This document shows, piece after piece, positions 48,186 through 62,425 of a stretch of DNA of 64,000 bases (the first letter of the stretch is position 1; each line of letters starts with the position of its first letter). The stretch spans positions 52,579,457 to 52,643,456 of the forward strand of contig NC_021673.1 of assembly GCF_000247815.1 (NCBI RefSeq), in the 5' to 3' direction. The notes beneath the pieces are model-generated. The model was given only the letters and a program-made list of their open reading frames with translations. It was not told where the DNA came from and ran no database searches. Made by a program: the position numbers and the translations under genes. The DNA is from Ficedula albicollis (lineage: Eukaryota; Chordata; Aves; Passeriformes; Muscicapidae).

Positions 48186-51100
48186 AATCCTTCAGTGCCT
48201 ATGTTTTTTTATCTAAGGACTGGAAATAAGTGCTGCCTTTCTTCTATTAATTTTGGTTACTTCAGTTCTTATCCTCATAAGCATGAACTGTCTGTTGGTA
48301 TGTTTTACAGTGTTGATCACATTTGGCCACAGACCTCGAGGAGAGATTTGAGCAAAAAAAAGAATTTTCATTAGAACTGTATTATTATAAAAAGACACCT
48401 GATATTGGTATTCTTCACCTGTGTCCCACAGTGTTTTCGCTCCTTCGGGGACTTTAGTAGTTTCAAGTACAACAGATGCAGTTGTGTGTACCACGTGCCT
48501 ATAGGTTAGAATTCAGATGTGATAGCAAATTATCTGTCCATCCCTGTGTAAGTTTAGGCAGTTGTCCACATGCTCTTTCAGCAAATTTACATGTGCTAAC
48601 TGTAGGTCTCTACATGAAACTTGGTTTTCCCAGATGAAAATATAGTCTGATATCCCAAGATTTCATGAGTGACCAAAAGTAATGTTTGATCTTTGCCTTT
48701 CTTTTCTTGCATATGTAATTCATGGCCTCTAAGGTACTGAATACTTTGATTTCTATGTTAAAACTTTGTGTACATTCAATACATGAAGGTATGTATGATC
48801 TTAGAATTATGTCATGGCTGATAATCAGGAACATTGTCAGAAAACCAAAAGCACTGTCATTCTCACTCAAATTAAATGTATTTTAAAATTGGTTGGTAGA
48901 GGCAAAGTTTTTCACTTGTATTAGAATGATATTTGTATTTGCAATGCATTTGTATTTAGTAAATAAAAATAATCAATAATAAAATTAAATCTTCCCCAAA
49001 ATTCTGAGAAACTAAAATTGCTTCTTTTCTTGGCTGAGACAAATCTAGTTCCCTCTTTCAAGCATGTCAGTAAGCATGTGTTTTTCTTACATATTGCCCG
49101 GTATTATGCCAACATTAATCTAAATTCCAAACATTTTTGAGAATGAACTGAAATCACTAGGTATATTACATATGACTGAAATTTATCTAAGAATACATTA
49201 GGTACACAAGATCCCTCTACACTGCAGTAGCTTTCTGCCACTTGAAGATTAACTTACCCTGGGCAGATCGTTTTCTATGAAGTTTGTCTGAAGCCAGGCA
49301 GAGTCTAACCTCTACTTTGCAAGAGTCTTACGTGCCTCATATCTGATTGTTCACTCAGTTGTGCAGATTGATGCTGGTGAAGCTCTGCTGTGGTCAGCAG
49401 AGTGATACTGTTTAAGCCAAGCAATCTGGGATCCTATACAGAAATTCTTCCAATGCATACTGGCAATTACTTTCCTAATGGATTATAATTGAAACAGAAA
49501 ATTGAATGAATTAAACTGAACTTAAAGCCCATTATTATGTTTGGTTCTCTGGAAGTTTTGTATAACCTATTAATTCATTAATTAATTTTTAATTGGCAAA
49601 GTTTCTTCTAGCATAAAACTTTTCTTTCAAGTGGAAGTCAGTGAAAGTCTCTGCTTTTATATGACTATCAGTTTTTTCTCAAAGAACCCTCCTTATTCAT
49701 ACTTGAGTGCAGAGGCAAGCTGTGAAGTAAATGTGTAGGATATCAACCTTTTGGGTTTTGCTCTTTTTTGGTGTACCTGTTGGCAGCCAGAAATGTTAGC
49801 AACTTTGGGGATCAGGCAAGTGTGGTGTGTTCAGGAATCCATCTTGCATGCATAATGCTTGAACATTTGTACTGATCCATTCTTTATTCCAGCTCTACAA
49901 AATCATATTTATTTTTGTACGATTTATATAAAATTTTCGTACATTTCACGGAACTACAAAATCCTTATCTGTAATTGAAGGATTGTATTCTAGCTTTTTG
50001 AGTAAAAGACTTGTAGGTTTTGATTGAACCTGTAGAAAGGAAGGTTAATGCCCAGTTTTTTGGTGCTCTGAAAAAATTCACAGTAGATGATGAACAGTGC
50101 AGGGGATGTGGAGATCCCAGAGAACTGAACAGCTAACATTTTCTTCTTTCAGCTGCATGTTCAACCTCAGGGACATTCACAAACAGCTATTATCAGTCAT
50201 ATCTAACTATAATCCTGATGTATTACCCCTAAATGGTAAAGGAATTCCTGCTCTTGGTCCCAAACAGAGAGAAAGAAGGCAGGGTGAATCAGTAGGAATA
50301 TTGTATGAGGGATGAAGAAAGAAGCCAATTAGGTCTGGCAAAGAGACAAAATATCATAAGCAAAATATGGGCTAGATATGTAAGGAAGATTTCTCACATA
50401 ATTCAAAACTTTTTTGAACCAGTTAGCTGTAGGAGAAATTCTTTCAAGAAGTAATACATGCATGATAAGTGGCAACATGGCGTATTTTAACGACAAAAAT
50501 TTATGTGCCTAATTATAAACTTTTCAGGCAACATAAAAAACCATTCCTGTTCCACGATATCATGTGCAGAAAGCTCTATGAGAAAAAGAATGTAGTCACA
50601 CCACAGGAATAAAGCCTGAGCTGTGACCTTCACATCAAACCTGAGGCAGAAAGAACTTTACATTCTGAAAATGGAAAGCACTGAGGATTTTCACAGCCAC
50701 CACCACTTTTGAATGTTGCATAACAAATATAGGAAGAAGCCCAATCTGCTGTGAACTCAGCTGAGCATTTCCTTGTCCCCTAGGAATGAACTTTACTCTG
50801 CAGTGTGCAAAAGGAAATGATGACAATATTTTTTCGTTAATATGATGACACAAGTCTACACATTAATGAAATAACACTGGCTGCTTTCAGTCCTTAACAG
50901 AGCTGCAAAAAGAATAATACAAAGTAAGATCCTGAAACAAGCAAGGGTGCTTATGTCAGCAGTGATTTTTTGACTGAAGGTAGATATATATAGATATGAA
51001 ACAGTTAAGGGATCCAGTTAAATACCCATTGTTGCTGTTTTTTCAGGTGAGAGAATTAATGTAATTCTAACAAGCTAGACATGGTCTATATTTCTATGTT

Positions 51101-53000
51101 ACACAAAACTATGAGCCAAAAGTGTCTAACAGCTACCTTTTGTGACTATATTATGGAAGGGCTCTTAACAGACACATGCACACACGGTAAATGGATCACC
51201 CGTGTCTAATGACATCAGATGTTAGTTCTTTGCTTTCTTGCCACTGAAACGCGGATTATATTTTTCCTTCAGCCATATGCAGTCAAAGCTGGCTATAGCC
51301 CAAAGGTCCAATTTAACTTGATACCATTCTCTCCAATTTTTGCAAAGAGGTATAATATTTTCCTTTCAAACTCTCCCCAGTAAACAGGAAAGAAATCATC
51401 TGGTGCATATTCGGTTTTGTGATGTTGTGTTCATCTTCTGTGATCAAGTTCTATTCTTTCTTCCTACATAAAACAAAATTGTTTCAATTCATATGATATA
51501 CAAGGTATTTTTTTCTTCTGCACTTGTACAAAGCACTCCAGAAGAAAACGCAAAGTGTAATCAAGTTGTGTAGGACTACATTAACAACTTTCATGTAAAA
51601 GGAGGCACAAAATGTGCAATACATCACCTGGTTGAAGCCCAAAAACCCCTTTTTGTTTATACATTTATTGATTTTTTTTTTTCTCTAATCATGTCTAGCT
51701 CCTTTAATCATCAGTTGCTTGCCTGCCCTCTATTATCCAAAATCAAAGTAATAGACTTCAGCTAAACAATAGTTAGCAATTTATAGAGTGACAAGGAATG
51801 CCTTTTATCCACTAGAGAGACTCCTTCCAACTTCAGGAAAGGACAAACTACTCAGATGTTTTTCAGTCTTCACGAAAAAGATTGCCAAACCAAAAGAAAA
51901 CATTTCCCTATAAACCATCACTGAAACAGCTGGAGAGGAAAGCAGTGTTTGTTTTGTGCTGATTTTTGTTGGTTTTGCCATTAAGGGCAGGGTGGGCAGG
52001 ATGTAAGGCAAAAGGTTATTATACTGTCATGGCCCAGAGTAAATGTATTCTCCTGAACTCCCCCACTTATGCTGCAGCCTTCTCTATTTTATAACATGGA
52101 AAAGCAGCCTCTGCATAAATTTTCTGTTTTAGACGGACCTGGTTAATGACAGGTGAGATAGTTGCTGATTTCCAGTGAGAAATGTTGATGAGTGGGTAAG
52201 TATGGTCATCAGTATTGAATGTTAGGACTGAAATACGTGTCTTCATGTCTGACTCAGCAACAAAAGCTAGTGTAGACTACTTTCTGCTTGTGCATTTTTT
52301 CCATGTACCCAGTCACACTGCATGATATTTCAGAGAATTAGAGACACTAGCATGCTCACATTTCCCCTTATTCCTTCTCTCTTCGTACACGCGAGTGGTA
52401 GTTGCATAAAATGTCAAAAGTTTCATGTTTGACTTTTAATATACATTTCTTGGTTTGTTAGGTTAGTTGTTTTTGTTTTTTTTATTTTTATTTAAAGCTG
52501 GTGTAAAAAACAAAACGAAAACAAACTCAGTATTTCCTTTCTTAATATCCTCACATGTGTTTACTGACAAGGTGAAGGTGTGGGTGGGCAAAAGAAATTT
52601 TCACTAAAATATTTCTCCCATCGATGCTTTTTTAAATTTTTTAAAGCAGCCTTAAACAAAAATTATTCCCAGCAGTGCTGCAGGGTTGTTTGAATACCCC
52701 ACTGATTATAATTCCCCAATATCTATTGTTTCATCATTACAGCATTAGGGAGAAATTAAATAGCTTTTGCCATGTATCTCATTCTATTTCCTTCATTTTA
52801 TTTCACAGATCATTTGCAATCTCTGGAATGTGAAAGGTAAAATCTTTATTGTGTAAGCAGTAGCACAGAAATAAGGTATGAAAGTGGATCAGAATCTTGA
52901 AAGACAACACTTTTTCCTTCTGATTGCTTTGGTAATTGCTTCTTAAGGCTCTTCCTAAGTAATGCTGACTTGCTTATAATGGCAGTTTTTGGTAGTATCT
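48186..53000. other. Unique AT-rich noncoding DNA
   Basis: About 4.8 kb without a supported gene or recognisable repeat. Frames are up to 93 codons. Some stretches (for example 52.6-52.85 kb) have the even, low-repeat texture seen in conserved noncoding elements, but conservation cannot be judged from one genome. Confidence 0.55.
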
Positions 53001-55492
53001 CTTAGGATCCTCATCTTTCAATTCCCACTGCATAGTGTACTTCCAGCAGAGAACTATAAAATGGTTTCTGCCCCAGAAAGCTTACAGTGATTTAAATTGT
53101 GATTGATAGAATAGTATCAACCCGAGTGCTTTCAGCTTTTTTGGGCATTTTAGTAAGAACCCCAGGTAAGAAAGCATAAGAAAGAAGCAATATTTTATTT
53201 TGAAATTTTAAGATGCAGACAAAGGTTTTTTTATAATGGAGACTGGAACAGACTAGCTTGTGGTCTTCAGTTTTTCCTTTGGCTATTGATTCAGGAAAAG
53301 AGCAATTTGGTACCTGCTTTTCTGAGCTAGCTGTATCTTGAAGGGGCCACCATCCTTGTATTTTTGTGTTTGTGTAGTCAGCCTGCAAACAGTAGCTGAT
53401 TTCATCAGGATTTGTGGTGTGCTTTTTGCCCATCAGCAGAGTAGAGGTGACTCAAAGTTTACACTACTGTTAGTTCATTTATTTAAGTGGATTCCTAGAT
53501 GCACCAAAATGAATTAGTAGGCAGCAACTCAGTCTCACATCAGAATAGGCAGACTAGAGCATGTAGTCCCCTTTTAGTAGAGCAAGTGATACTATATGTT
53601 ATCATTAAGGCATACAGTTTCTTAATAAAACAGTCTATAGAGAAAGAGAATAAATATTGTAAATTGATATAACTAGCAGAACAGTCGACATGAACAAACC
53701 ATAATTAAATAACCACCTTTAAAAAATACACAGGATGTGGGGAATAGGATGATCCAGGTTAAACAATGACTGAACAAAATTTTACAGAAAGTTATATATA
53801 CAAAATCAAACTCTGCAAAGTATATTTATATTACTTAATAGGAAGAGAGAAAAATGTGTATTGAAAACTGCCAGAGTACAACCAACCATGAAATCTCATG
53901 AGTTTGAAGAAAAGCTACTAAAAGCCACCAAACCAACAAAATATCAAACTATGTTATTGAGGGGGAATGAAACAGACTTCTAGCATTCAGCTAGAGATTT
54001 TCGCCCACTTTACACATATTCAAAATCTGGTCCAGACAGGCTGCCCACTAAATCATCATTCTTAATGTTGAGGGCTTGTCATTCCATAGAGAATTTAATG
54101 GAACAAAAATCTCATGAGAAACAATGATCTGTTGGCAGTCTTCAAGGAGAAGTTGAGAAGTTACCTGAACAGAAAGAGAGATGCTTATAGGATGTAAATA
54201 GGAACCTAAAGAATATTGATTTCAATAGGGCTCTAATTCATAAATGTATTTATGTATGTGCATCTTAATTATTTCTATGAACTAAAGCCAAAGATACATG
54301 CTAGTTAGGAACCCCGTGCTTGGAGAAATATCTGAAGAGTCCAAGGCATGGAAGAGTTCCAGTTCAGTTCTACAGGCAGGACCAGGTGCAGTTACTGTAT
54401 CTCTACCCACTGATGCAATGGTAGATGAGACATCTCACTCCAGGCCTTCGGGCTGTTGGATATAGTATCTCACTTGATTGGCCAGAGTTTTGTGTATTTG
54501 TATACTGGATTAGAGCCTCGGAAGAATTTTTTTCCCCACTCTGTGCATTACAGTTCTGCTACTAAACCTTAAGGTAGCACACCTATTTCAGTTGTCTCTG
54601 TATACCCTTTTCCAAAGAAGACTATAAAATACAAATCCAGATTTGATACTGGTTACATATGCAACATCAGTGAGAAACAGGAAGAGTTGAGAGGCAAAGT
54701 CCCATTCTCATGCTACTGCTGGTATGAAACCTCTGTGCAGGCTGTGAAGCACAAGAAAGGAATGATACCTGCGCTATGGTAGGCTGAATACGTAGTGTGG
54801 CACAGCAGTCTCATGGGACTCTGAGTAGCTCTGTCCCTGGTTCTCCTCTCCTTCACACTGCTCCAGGGCTGCTGCTACCTGCACTGTTCTCATACAGTTT
54901 CCAGATTTAACACCATAATTGTCTCATTTCCCCATACCAGCCTCCATAGAGGATAAAAGCTCCACAGTCTCCCCCTCCTCACGTCTGCTGGGCAGTTTCA
55001 TTTCAGAGATGACTACCCAGGAGCTGTTAGTGATTATAAGAACCATCCATGTTATGCCTGCTGTCAGGTTCCCTCCTGGGCCAGAGAATTGAAAAGACAT
55101 ATTGTACACTCAGCAAGAAATTGCAGTTAGCTTAGGATATACTTAGACCATCATTTTGAGAGGGAATATTAAGAACTCAGGGCCATGGAAAAACAAAGGT
55201 CTTTTTCCACCCCAGGAGGTAGAAAAGTACCAGAAGGTAGATATGAGGCTTTTGTAAGCTTTGAGTTTGTGAATTCTGCTGTCTGACTCAAGGCTCTAGC
55301 TCTCTAGTATGCAATTTAAAGTCTCCTCTAGGTGCTTACAATTTAATTGTAGGGTGTTTCACAAACATCTTAGCAGGTGCAAAGAGGACGTGAAGTGATC
55401 CTTTTTTCGTCTCCCCTCAGCTGGAACATGAAGAAGGCACTTTATGATCCAATTAGTGCCTCCAGGAGCTCTCTAATTGCATTATAAAGCAT

Positions 55493-55508
55493 AAAAAAAA
55501 AAAAAAAA
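55493..55508 (+). repeat. Poly-A homopolymer, 16 bp
   Basis: An uninterrupted A run followed by TAAATTAG. No retroposon body is visible upstream. Confidence 0.85.
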
Positions 55509-58126
55509 TAAATTAGAAATTGGTTTTGAAGCAGTGATGTTTAACTATTTGCCCTCCTGGTAACTCAGCAGTGAGAGGACCCAGCATCCTTATGCACCTC
55601 ATTTTGTCTGTGAGTTCCACATATGTGAAATGGATTCCATTGTCCAGAGCACTGGAGAGTGGAGCATCCTTTATTGGGTTGTAATCAGAGCTTGAAGTAT
55701 GATGGGAAGCTTTGCACCCCAAGTAGCTCACGATATTAATGCATGTTGTTCATTCAAGGAAACTGCAACTGCTCTATCTGTGGCCATTTTAGCCTGCTAA
55801 ATATCTGTTCTATTGAGTTTTTATACCAAGCTCATTGGCACAGTGTCTGAGAGGTATTATATATAATGAGCTATAACATGCTTTCAGCTTCAAAGCTCAG
55901 CCTCTGTGTAATAATTATCACATCACTTTCCGTAACTCTCACATATTTTACTTACTGAGTGGGTGGGAAGAAGATACTGAAATAATATTTAGACTTATGC
56001 AGTACCTTTCAGCTGTAGATAACAAAATATTTTCTGTTGGCAGCTAAGCATTATCATCTCCCCTGTGAAGACTGAAAAGACTGAAAGGCAAATAACAGAG
56101 ATGTGAATAAAACCCCATCTTCTGATCTTTGGTGTACAGCCCTTCCTATTCATTCAATTAGTGCAGCTCCCAAGTGCTTTTCTTCATTGGCTGACAAAAG
56201 TTATGGGACTTTTATCCTCTTTCCAATAAAGGAATGAAATGTGCGAAAGCAAAACACTTGAATATGTCTGTTATATCTCATATATGACAGTAATATTTGC
56301 TTTCCCTTACACCCATGTGCAGCTGAGCAGAATACCAGCCCTGCATTTTCTGTTTCCATCCATTCCTTTTTGTTTGTTTCTGGGATTTAACACAGCCCAT
56401 TTCTACAAAATAAGGAATAATAGCAACATTCTGAGATGAAGTTACACTGTGAGCAGGGTCCTCTACCCATTCCTTCAGGAAGAGGCTAACAAGGCTGCAC
56501 TGAGGCTGTCCTTAAGCACTTATGTATCCTTGAAATTACTCTCAAAGGGACATCAATCTAATTTAAGTATGATGGGATGCTTTTCAAAATTCGAGTATTA
56601 TGTTGCCTGAACCCAGTCCTCCTCTCCCTGGTAAATTTGCACTCCATATTCAGGAGAGCCTTTTGTTGCCTGGTATCACATGCTAGGAACCTCCTCTCCT
56701 TCTGGATAGCAGGGACTGACTGTCTTTCTGTATTGCAATAATAGGAGAAAAGGGTGGCACCTCTGGGAAGAAAGACTCATTGTCAGATGCCATTTCAGGA
56801 AAAGGGTAAGGGACAGCTGACAGTTTTCATCTTCTGTTCTGATTCAGTCTGTCACACTCCTATGCACTGGCATATCCATGAATACACTGCTCTGAGTAAA
56901 GACACTGATAATGCACAGTAAATCATCAAGAGATTTTACCAGGATACTTTTTTTTTTCCTTTTTGCTTCTTTTGTACAAAAGTTCATCTCTGCTTTCTCT
57001 TATCTGAATTTTGGGTTGAGTTTCACTCATACTCAGAGCTCAAAACCAAGCTTAGTCCACAAAACCAAGAATACTGCTCACATTAAAACTCATTTGATCC
57101 AACAAACAGTGTATAATCTTGTTCCAGATTCTTTCATGGCAGGATCCCAATTTCTGGTATAAAATTCATGGGCCTTAATAAATCTTCCACAGTAATGGTC
57201 TGAATTTTAGTTTAACAAACATGCTGAGTTTTAGGTTTTATTACAAACATTTCATATAATTAGCATGAACAGATGGCATATGATTCTACCATTAATCATT
57301 TGTGTACAACCAAAATACAGTAATGTCAGTATCTCCCAGAATGCTTCTTAGAAAAAAATACCTGGCTGCAATTCCGATTTCTCTTGCACCCATCAGACAC
57401 CATGACTGTAGTAAAATTACTTCTGATTTATCCCAGAATTGAACAATGGTAGAATGAAGCCTTTTTCATTATGCAAACTATTCTCAGTGGTTTCAAGACT
57501 TACACTGGGTTTTATGCAATATATAATCAGTTAAAAAAACAACTTCCCTCTGTAGGACAAAAAGGAGGAATATTAATGGATAAAATCTTTCAAAGCATTT
57601 CTGGAAACAATACCCTTATGTAAAAAAAGGAGTCTTTTTGGCATCTCTATGTGGTAGTGTTTTCAATTCCAATAGCTATAATAAGAAAAAAAATCTGCCC
57701 TATTTGTCAATCTGTCAGGAAATATATTTCAGCTTCAAGCATCATACTCCTGGGGTTTATGGAAATCACAAAACATCTCATTCAGATGAAGAGGCTGGAG
57801 CTATAAGCAGTGCAATTAATATCTTCAGTTTCTGCCTCCAGCATGAAAAGAAGCTCAAAAGCTTTTTGAATCTGAATTCCCAAATGCTGTCTAATAGTTC
57901 ACATCTGGCTTGGGCTATTTAGGAGAAACAACAGTTGTTGGAGTCAGCAGTGCATTCAGTGACACACTAACCTTGCTTACCCAGGGGAGTACAGAGGTCA
58001 TGGAAAGGATGTTTGGCAGGTTCAGCTGAGTGGAAGAATAGCAACAGGCACAGGCTTCTTAATATTCCTGCAGTCTACATAAGACAAATATTTTCCCAAT
58101 TAATCTCTATTTAAACATAATAAAGC

Positions 58127-58141
58127 AAGAGAGAGAGAGAG
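58127..58141 (+). repeat. (AG)n microsatellite
   Basis: A short uninterrupted AG run. Confidence 0.85.
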
Positions 58142-58882
58142 AAGGAAATATGTGTCATATTGGGATAAATGTCTTTCCCGGAACACCAGAAGAACCCACT
58201 GCTGAAGTTTACCTGCCAAAAGTACGTCAGGAGATGATTTCTTCATTGTGTTTCAAGCTAACTGAAAATACCTTTTTAGTCAGTGTTAAATTTATCTCAT
58301 ACTGCTACAGAGAAAGCACCTGTGCAGCCAAATTTTGATCAGAAGTGTGTCTTGTCTGAGCAGTCATAGGACTGCAATACATGAAGGGCTACTGAGCAGT
58401 AGAGTGCTCATGTTTCTGAGCTAGGTTATGCAGTTACAAAGCACATAAAAGACTACCTAGGGAGAGCCTAGCAAAGTCTTGCTTGTGGCTATGAATAAAA
58501 ATGAGACCAGCATTGAAGGGTATTGCGAGGGGATTTTTTTCCTTTTGTGAATTTCTACAGTTAAACTGGACCATTTTGTTTACTTATTTTATACATATAG
58601 CTAAATTGCAGCAGAGAGTTTATGCCCCCTCTTATTTTTGTTTATTTGTTTTTCTAAAAAACTCAGGACAGCTGGAGAAGTGAGACTGGATCTCTATTGC
58701 TTTGTCACTGGTGATAAGAGGGTGTGAAATAAGGCTTAAAGTATTGACAACTTTCGGGTACAGGCAATCACATAACATATGCATACATATCGCATATATA
58801 CATATATCCCATAATCCCAGGTACTGAATATTGAGATCCTGAGTGTTACTGTTTAGCCAGCCTATCCAAGGCTGGGATCACG

Positions 58883-59912
58883 TCAGAGAATCAGAGAATA
58901 TTTTGGGTTGGAAGGATTCCAAGCTCCCTCCCAAGGCCACAGCTACCTTTCACTAAATCAGGTTGCTTAGAGTCACATCCAGCCTGGTCTTGAATGTCTC
59001 CAGGGGTGAGGCACCCACAACTTCTCTGGGCAACCTGTTTCAGAGTCTCACCACCCTCATAGAAAATAATTTTTTCCCAATATCTAATTTAAACTTATTC
59101 TCTTTTGGTTTTGATCCATTGCTTCTTATTCTGTTGCTACATGTCCTTCTAAAATGTCCCTCTGTTTTTCCTGCAGGTTCCCTTCAGGTACTGCAAGGCA
59201 GAAATTAGGTCACCCCTAAACCATCTCTTTTCCAGGCTGCACAATCCCAATTCTCTCAGCCTTTTCCCACAGGAAAAGTTTTCCATCCCTCTGACCATCT
59301 TGTTGGCCTCTTCTGCACTCACTCCAACAGCTCCATGTCCTTCCCATGCTGGGGAGCCCAGAGCTGGATGCAGCACTGCAGGTGGGGTCTCACCAGAGAG
59401 GAGCAGAGGGACAGAATCCCCTCCCTTGCCCTGCTGGCCACCCTGCTTTGGAGGCAGCCCAGGACACGTTTGTCTCTCTGGGCTGTGAGTGCCCATGGCT
59501 GGGTCATGTCCCTGCTTTGGAGGCAGCCCAGGACTAAACCATCTCTTTTCCAGGCTGCACAATCCCAATTCTCTCAGCCTTTTCCCACAGGAAAAGTTTT
59601 CCATCCCTCTGACCATCTTGTTGGCCTCTTCTGCACTCACTCCAACAGCTCCATGTCCTTCCCATGCTGGGGAGCCCAGAGCTGGATGCAGCACTGCAGG
59701 TGGGGTCTCACCAGAGAGGAGCAGAGGGACAGAATCCCCTCCCTTGCCCTGCTGGCCACCCTGCTTTGGAGGCAGCCCAGGACACGTTTGTCTCTCTGGG
59801 CTGTGAGTGCCCATGGCTGGGTCATGTCCAGCCTCTCATCCTCCTGCACCCCCAGGTCCTTCTCCCAAGGCTGCTCTCCATCTGTTCATCCCCAGCCTGT
59901 GTTTGTAACTTT
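58883..59912 (-). mobile_element. CR1 LINE, ORF2 C-terminus and 3' end, with internal duplication
   Basis: On the plus strand the element starts with its 3' end (CAGAGAATCAGAGAATATT, GGGTTGGAAGG) and runs through GGCACCCACAACTTCTCTGG to CAGCCTCTCATCCTCCTGCA near 59.84 kb. Minus-strand frames carry CR1 ORF2 C-terminal peptide: [39 protein letters not shown] and [14 protein letters not shown], as in the family. The copy is 5'-truncated and no longer intact. It holds an exact internal duplication (listed separately), which lengthens a minus-strand frame to 221 codons with the same peptide twice. It is the least diverged CR1 of the window. Confidence 0.95.
59216..59829 (-). repeat. 318 bp-offset perfect tandem duplication inside CR1
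   Basis: 59216-59511 and 59534-59829 (296 bp each) are identical base for base on my reading. The 22 bp between them (59512-59533) are a copy of 59443-59464 from inside the first unit. The junction thus looks like a template jump: synthesis reached 59511, copied 22 bp from 59443, then resumed at the equivalent of 59216. Confidence 0.97.
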
Positions 59913-62304
59913 TGTACAGGGCAGATCAACTCATTATGCAATAATAACTTTGATGGGTTCTCTCCAGAGCATTTTAAGGGCCAAAATTTGCCTACATTCT
60001 GTATGAATGGGAGTGGAACAGGCAGTCTATTCACAGTTTATAAAAGGGGTGGATTAAATTTCAGTTTTTACTCTCCAGAGATGTCTGTAGTGTCCCCATT
60101 TCTCTGTGGAGCATTTAGGCCAGGGAGCATATGCTGGAAGGAATATGGTATCCAACAACATAGAAATGGAATATGGAGTGCTGGAAAACTAAATTTACAC
60201 TAACTGGAGTGCTGGAAGTGTTCTGCTTGTCTGGACTCTTCACAGCTTCAGTTGGCTTTACAGAGCCTTTTAATGCGCCATGGAAAACTGGCAGACATTA
60301 GCTCAGATTTTTGAGAGGCAAGCAGTCACACAGCATTGTAATACATAGTTTCTGCTTTTTTTTTTCTTTTTCCAAGTGAAAAGCTGCTATTATCTGCAAA
60401 GATTTAGACCTATTTTCTTTTGCCAAGAAGGCCTTTCTTTCCTCCCTCTGAAAAATGATTGCTTCCTGCTCATAACAAAATTAGCTCATATATATGAACA
60501 AAACACTGTAGAAGTTTAGAAACAAGATTAGGAAATTTCTTCTCACAGAATCAGAGCAAACACCTATGATATTTGAAGGTGGAAAGAAAACAAGTTTTTC
60601 TTGACATTTATATATTTCCATGAAGGTCTGGACTTGAGACAATGATAAACTTTTTTTTGGTGGATAATAATGATGCTTAAATGGAACTAAATTTGCATGG
60701 AAATATTTTCCTGAATTTTAATTATTATTAGGAAGTATCACAACATAAGAAATTGCCAATTGATAACTTGACTGGCAAAAATTCTGTCCACAAATAAAAA
60801 AGGCAAATTGCCTTTTCTTGAGGTGGTTTGCTCTCCTTGTTAACCGATTAATAAGAAAATGATTTATGTAGCAGGAAGCATTGAGGGGGAGGAAGTGGCA
60901 GGCATTCTGTCCACTTGTCATCGGCTCCAAAGCCTTTCTTACCAAATACTTGAGGCTGAGTTAGCTGCATATGATATTCAGAGAAAGGTTTGAATTTATG
61001 TCTTAGATCTGCACTTGGTTTTCCTGTTTCCTCACACTTTTTTACATTAACTTTGGTAAAAAGTAGAAAATACACACTCGTTAGACATATGAGTTCACTC
61101 TTTCAGGTGCTGTTCCTTAAAATGCTGTTGTCTTCAAACTGTAGACAAGATATTTACCAATCCCTTTACTTGAATTACATCCTCTGTCTGCCTGTTGATA
61201 CCTTCCAAAGAGATCTCTAGAAAACTTTATTCTTTAAAATTCCTTCTTTTCTCTTTTTTTTTTCTTTTTTTGCAAGAGAAAATACTTATTTTTAATAAAT
61301 ATATTTACTGATTTATTACATGATCTCCTGCATGGGACATTTTGTAAGTAAATTAAGAGATATGTGAGTTTCCATGTCTTGTATGTGAGGGAACACAATA
61401 GGATTGGTGATGGGAAGGCTGCAAAATGGGACTTCAGAGGAATGTGAAAGTGCTTTGCAAAAAAAGGTCAAAGAAAACAAGTAAAGACCTTATCAGGGAT
61501 TAATTTTTGGAGATCAGGACTTTAGCATCACTTGAAGATATGCTTCCCAGAAATACTGCACTTCTGTTCTTTCTGAAGGTCTATGAGAAAAGAATAGAGA
61601 ACAGAAGGGAAAAAAAATAAAAATTAACAACTATAACTATGATTCTACCCCATGCTGTGATGCACACTTTTATACCTTTAATCCATGGATTTCAAAGACA
61701 TCATTAAATCTGATTTGATTAACCTAAGAAAATCCAGGAGTTAATTTACAGCTACCTGCCAATTTGCAAGCCATTGAAGTGTAATGAATCTGAGCATTCT
61801 TCTTTCAGCACTTTCATAATTAAGCATTTGACTAATTTAAATATTAAAAGTGTTTTCTCATAATTGCATAATATCAGTTAAATATAAGCAAGACAAATTC
61901 ATGCCTGCTAAAAAGATCTGAGATCTGTTTTAGCATAAAGGTCAATGAAATCCGTTGAAAGATTCTGGGGGTTCTGCCAGCGAGGTCAGAATCTTCAAGC
62001 AAGGGCTGGCATCAATTTTATTTACAGTGTAAGAGAGGGCTTTCATTGCATATACTAAAGGAAGCCAAAAAAGTGGATTTTCTCTTGCTACTAACATAAT
62101 CTGAAATAATTTTAAAACAGAAGACCTGTTTTAAAATATAGTTATATAGTTGCTAATTATTTTTATCTTATTTTGCTCAGATGAGACATTAGAAATGGAA
62201 GAGTAATTTTCATTTTCTGTTTCTATTCCTGTTCATTTCCAGGCTAAGATTCACAAACACAATTCAAATGCTGGCATAGGCTTGTCAGAGATTTCGTGGT
62301 AACA
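59913..62304. other. Unique AT-rich noncoding DNA
   Basis: About 2.4 kb. No gene or recognisable repeat. Frames are up to 76 codons without motif. Confidence 0.55.
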
Positions 62305-62425
62305 TCTGTATCCTTGGAGATATTCGAAACCAAACTAGACAAAGTCCTGAGCTTTGAGCAAGGGAAGAATTGGACTAGATATCCTCCAGAGATCACTTCC
62401 AGCTTCAACTATTCTGTGACTCCTT
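62305..62425 (+). mobile_element. CR1 LINE 3' tail fragment
   Basis: TCCTTGGAGATATTCGAAAC, then GTCCTGAGCTTTGAGCAAGG and TTGGACTAGATATCCTCCAG end in CCAGCTTCAACTATTCTGTG, the CR1 3' end with its terminal TTCTGTGA octamer. Only the last 120 bp or so remain, in forward orientation. Confidence 0.88.

Larger units (their letters stand above)
53001..58882. other. Unique AT-rich noncoding DNA
   Basis: About 5.9 kb without a supported gene. The longest frame (113 codons, minus, 53092-53433) shows no domain. A16 lies at 55493-55508 and a short (AG)n at 58127-58141, with a CATATA-rich stretch near 58775-58810. The sequence at about 55.73-55.96 kb looks non-repetitive and could be a conserved noncoding element, an untested guess. 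Confidence 0.55.

Noticed and set aside
53092..53433. 113-codon minus-strand frame
   Set aside because: No recognisable motif and no sign of exon borders. Treated as chance.
59149..59814. 221-codon minus-strand frame
   Set aside because: It is CR1 ORF2 C-terminal sequence made longer by the internal duplication, not a host gene. It is reported as part of the CR1.
59335..60203. Plus-strand frames of 223 and 179 codons
   Set aside because: They are antisense to CR1 and owe their length to the same duplication.
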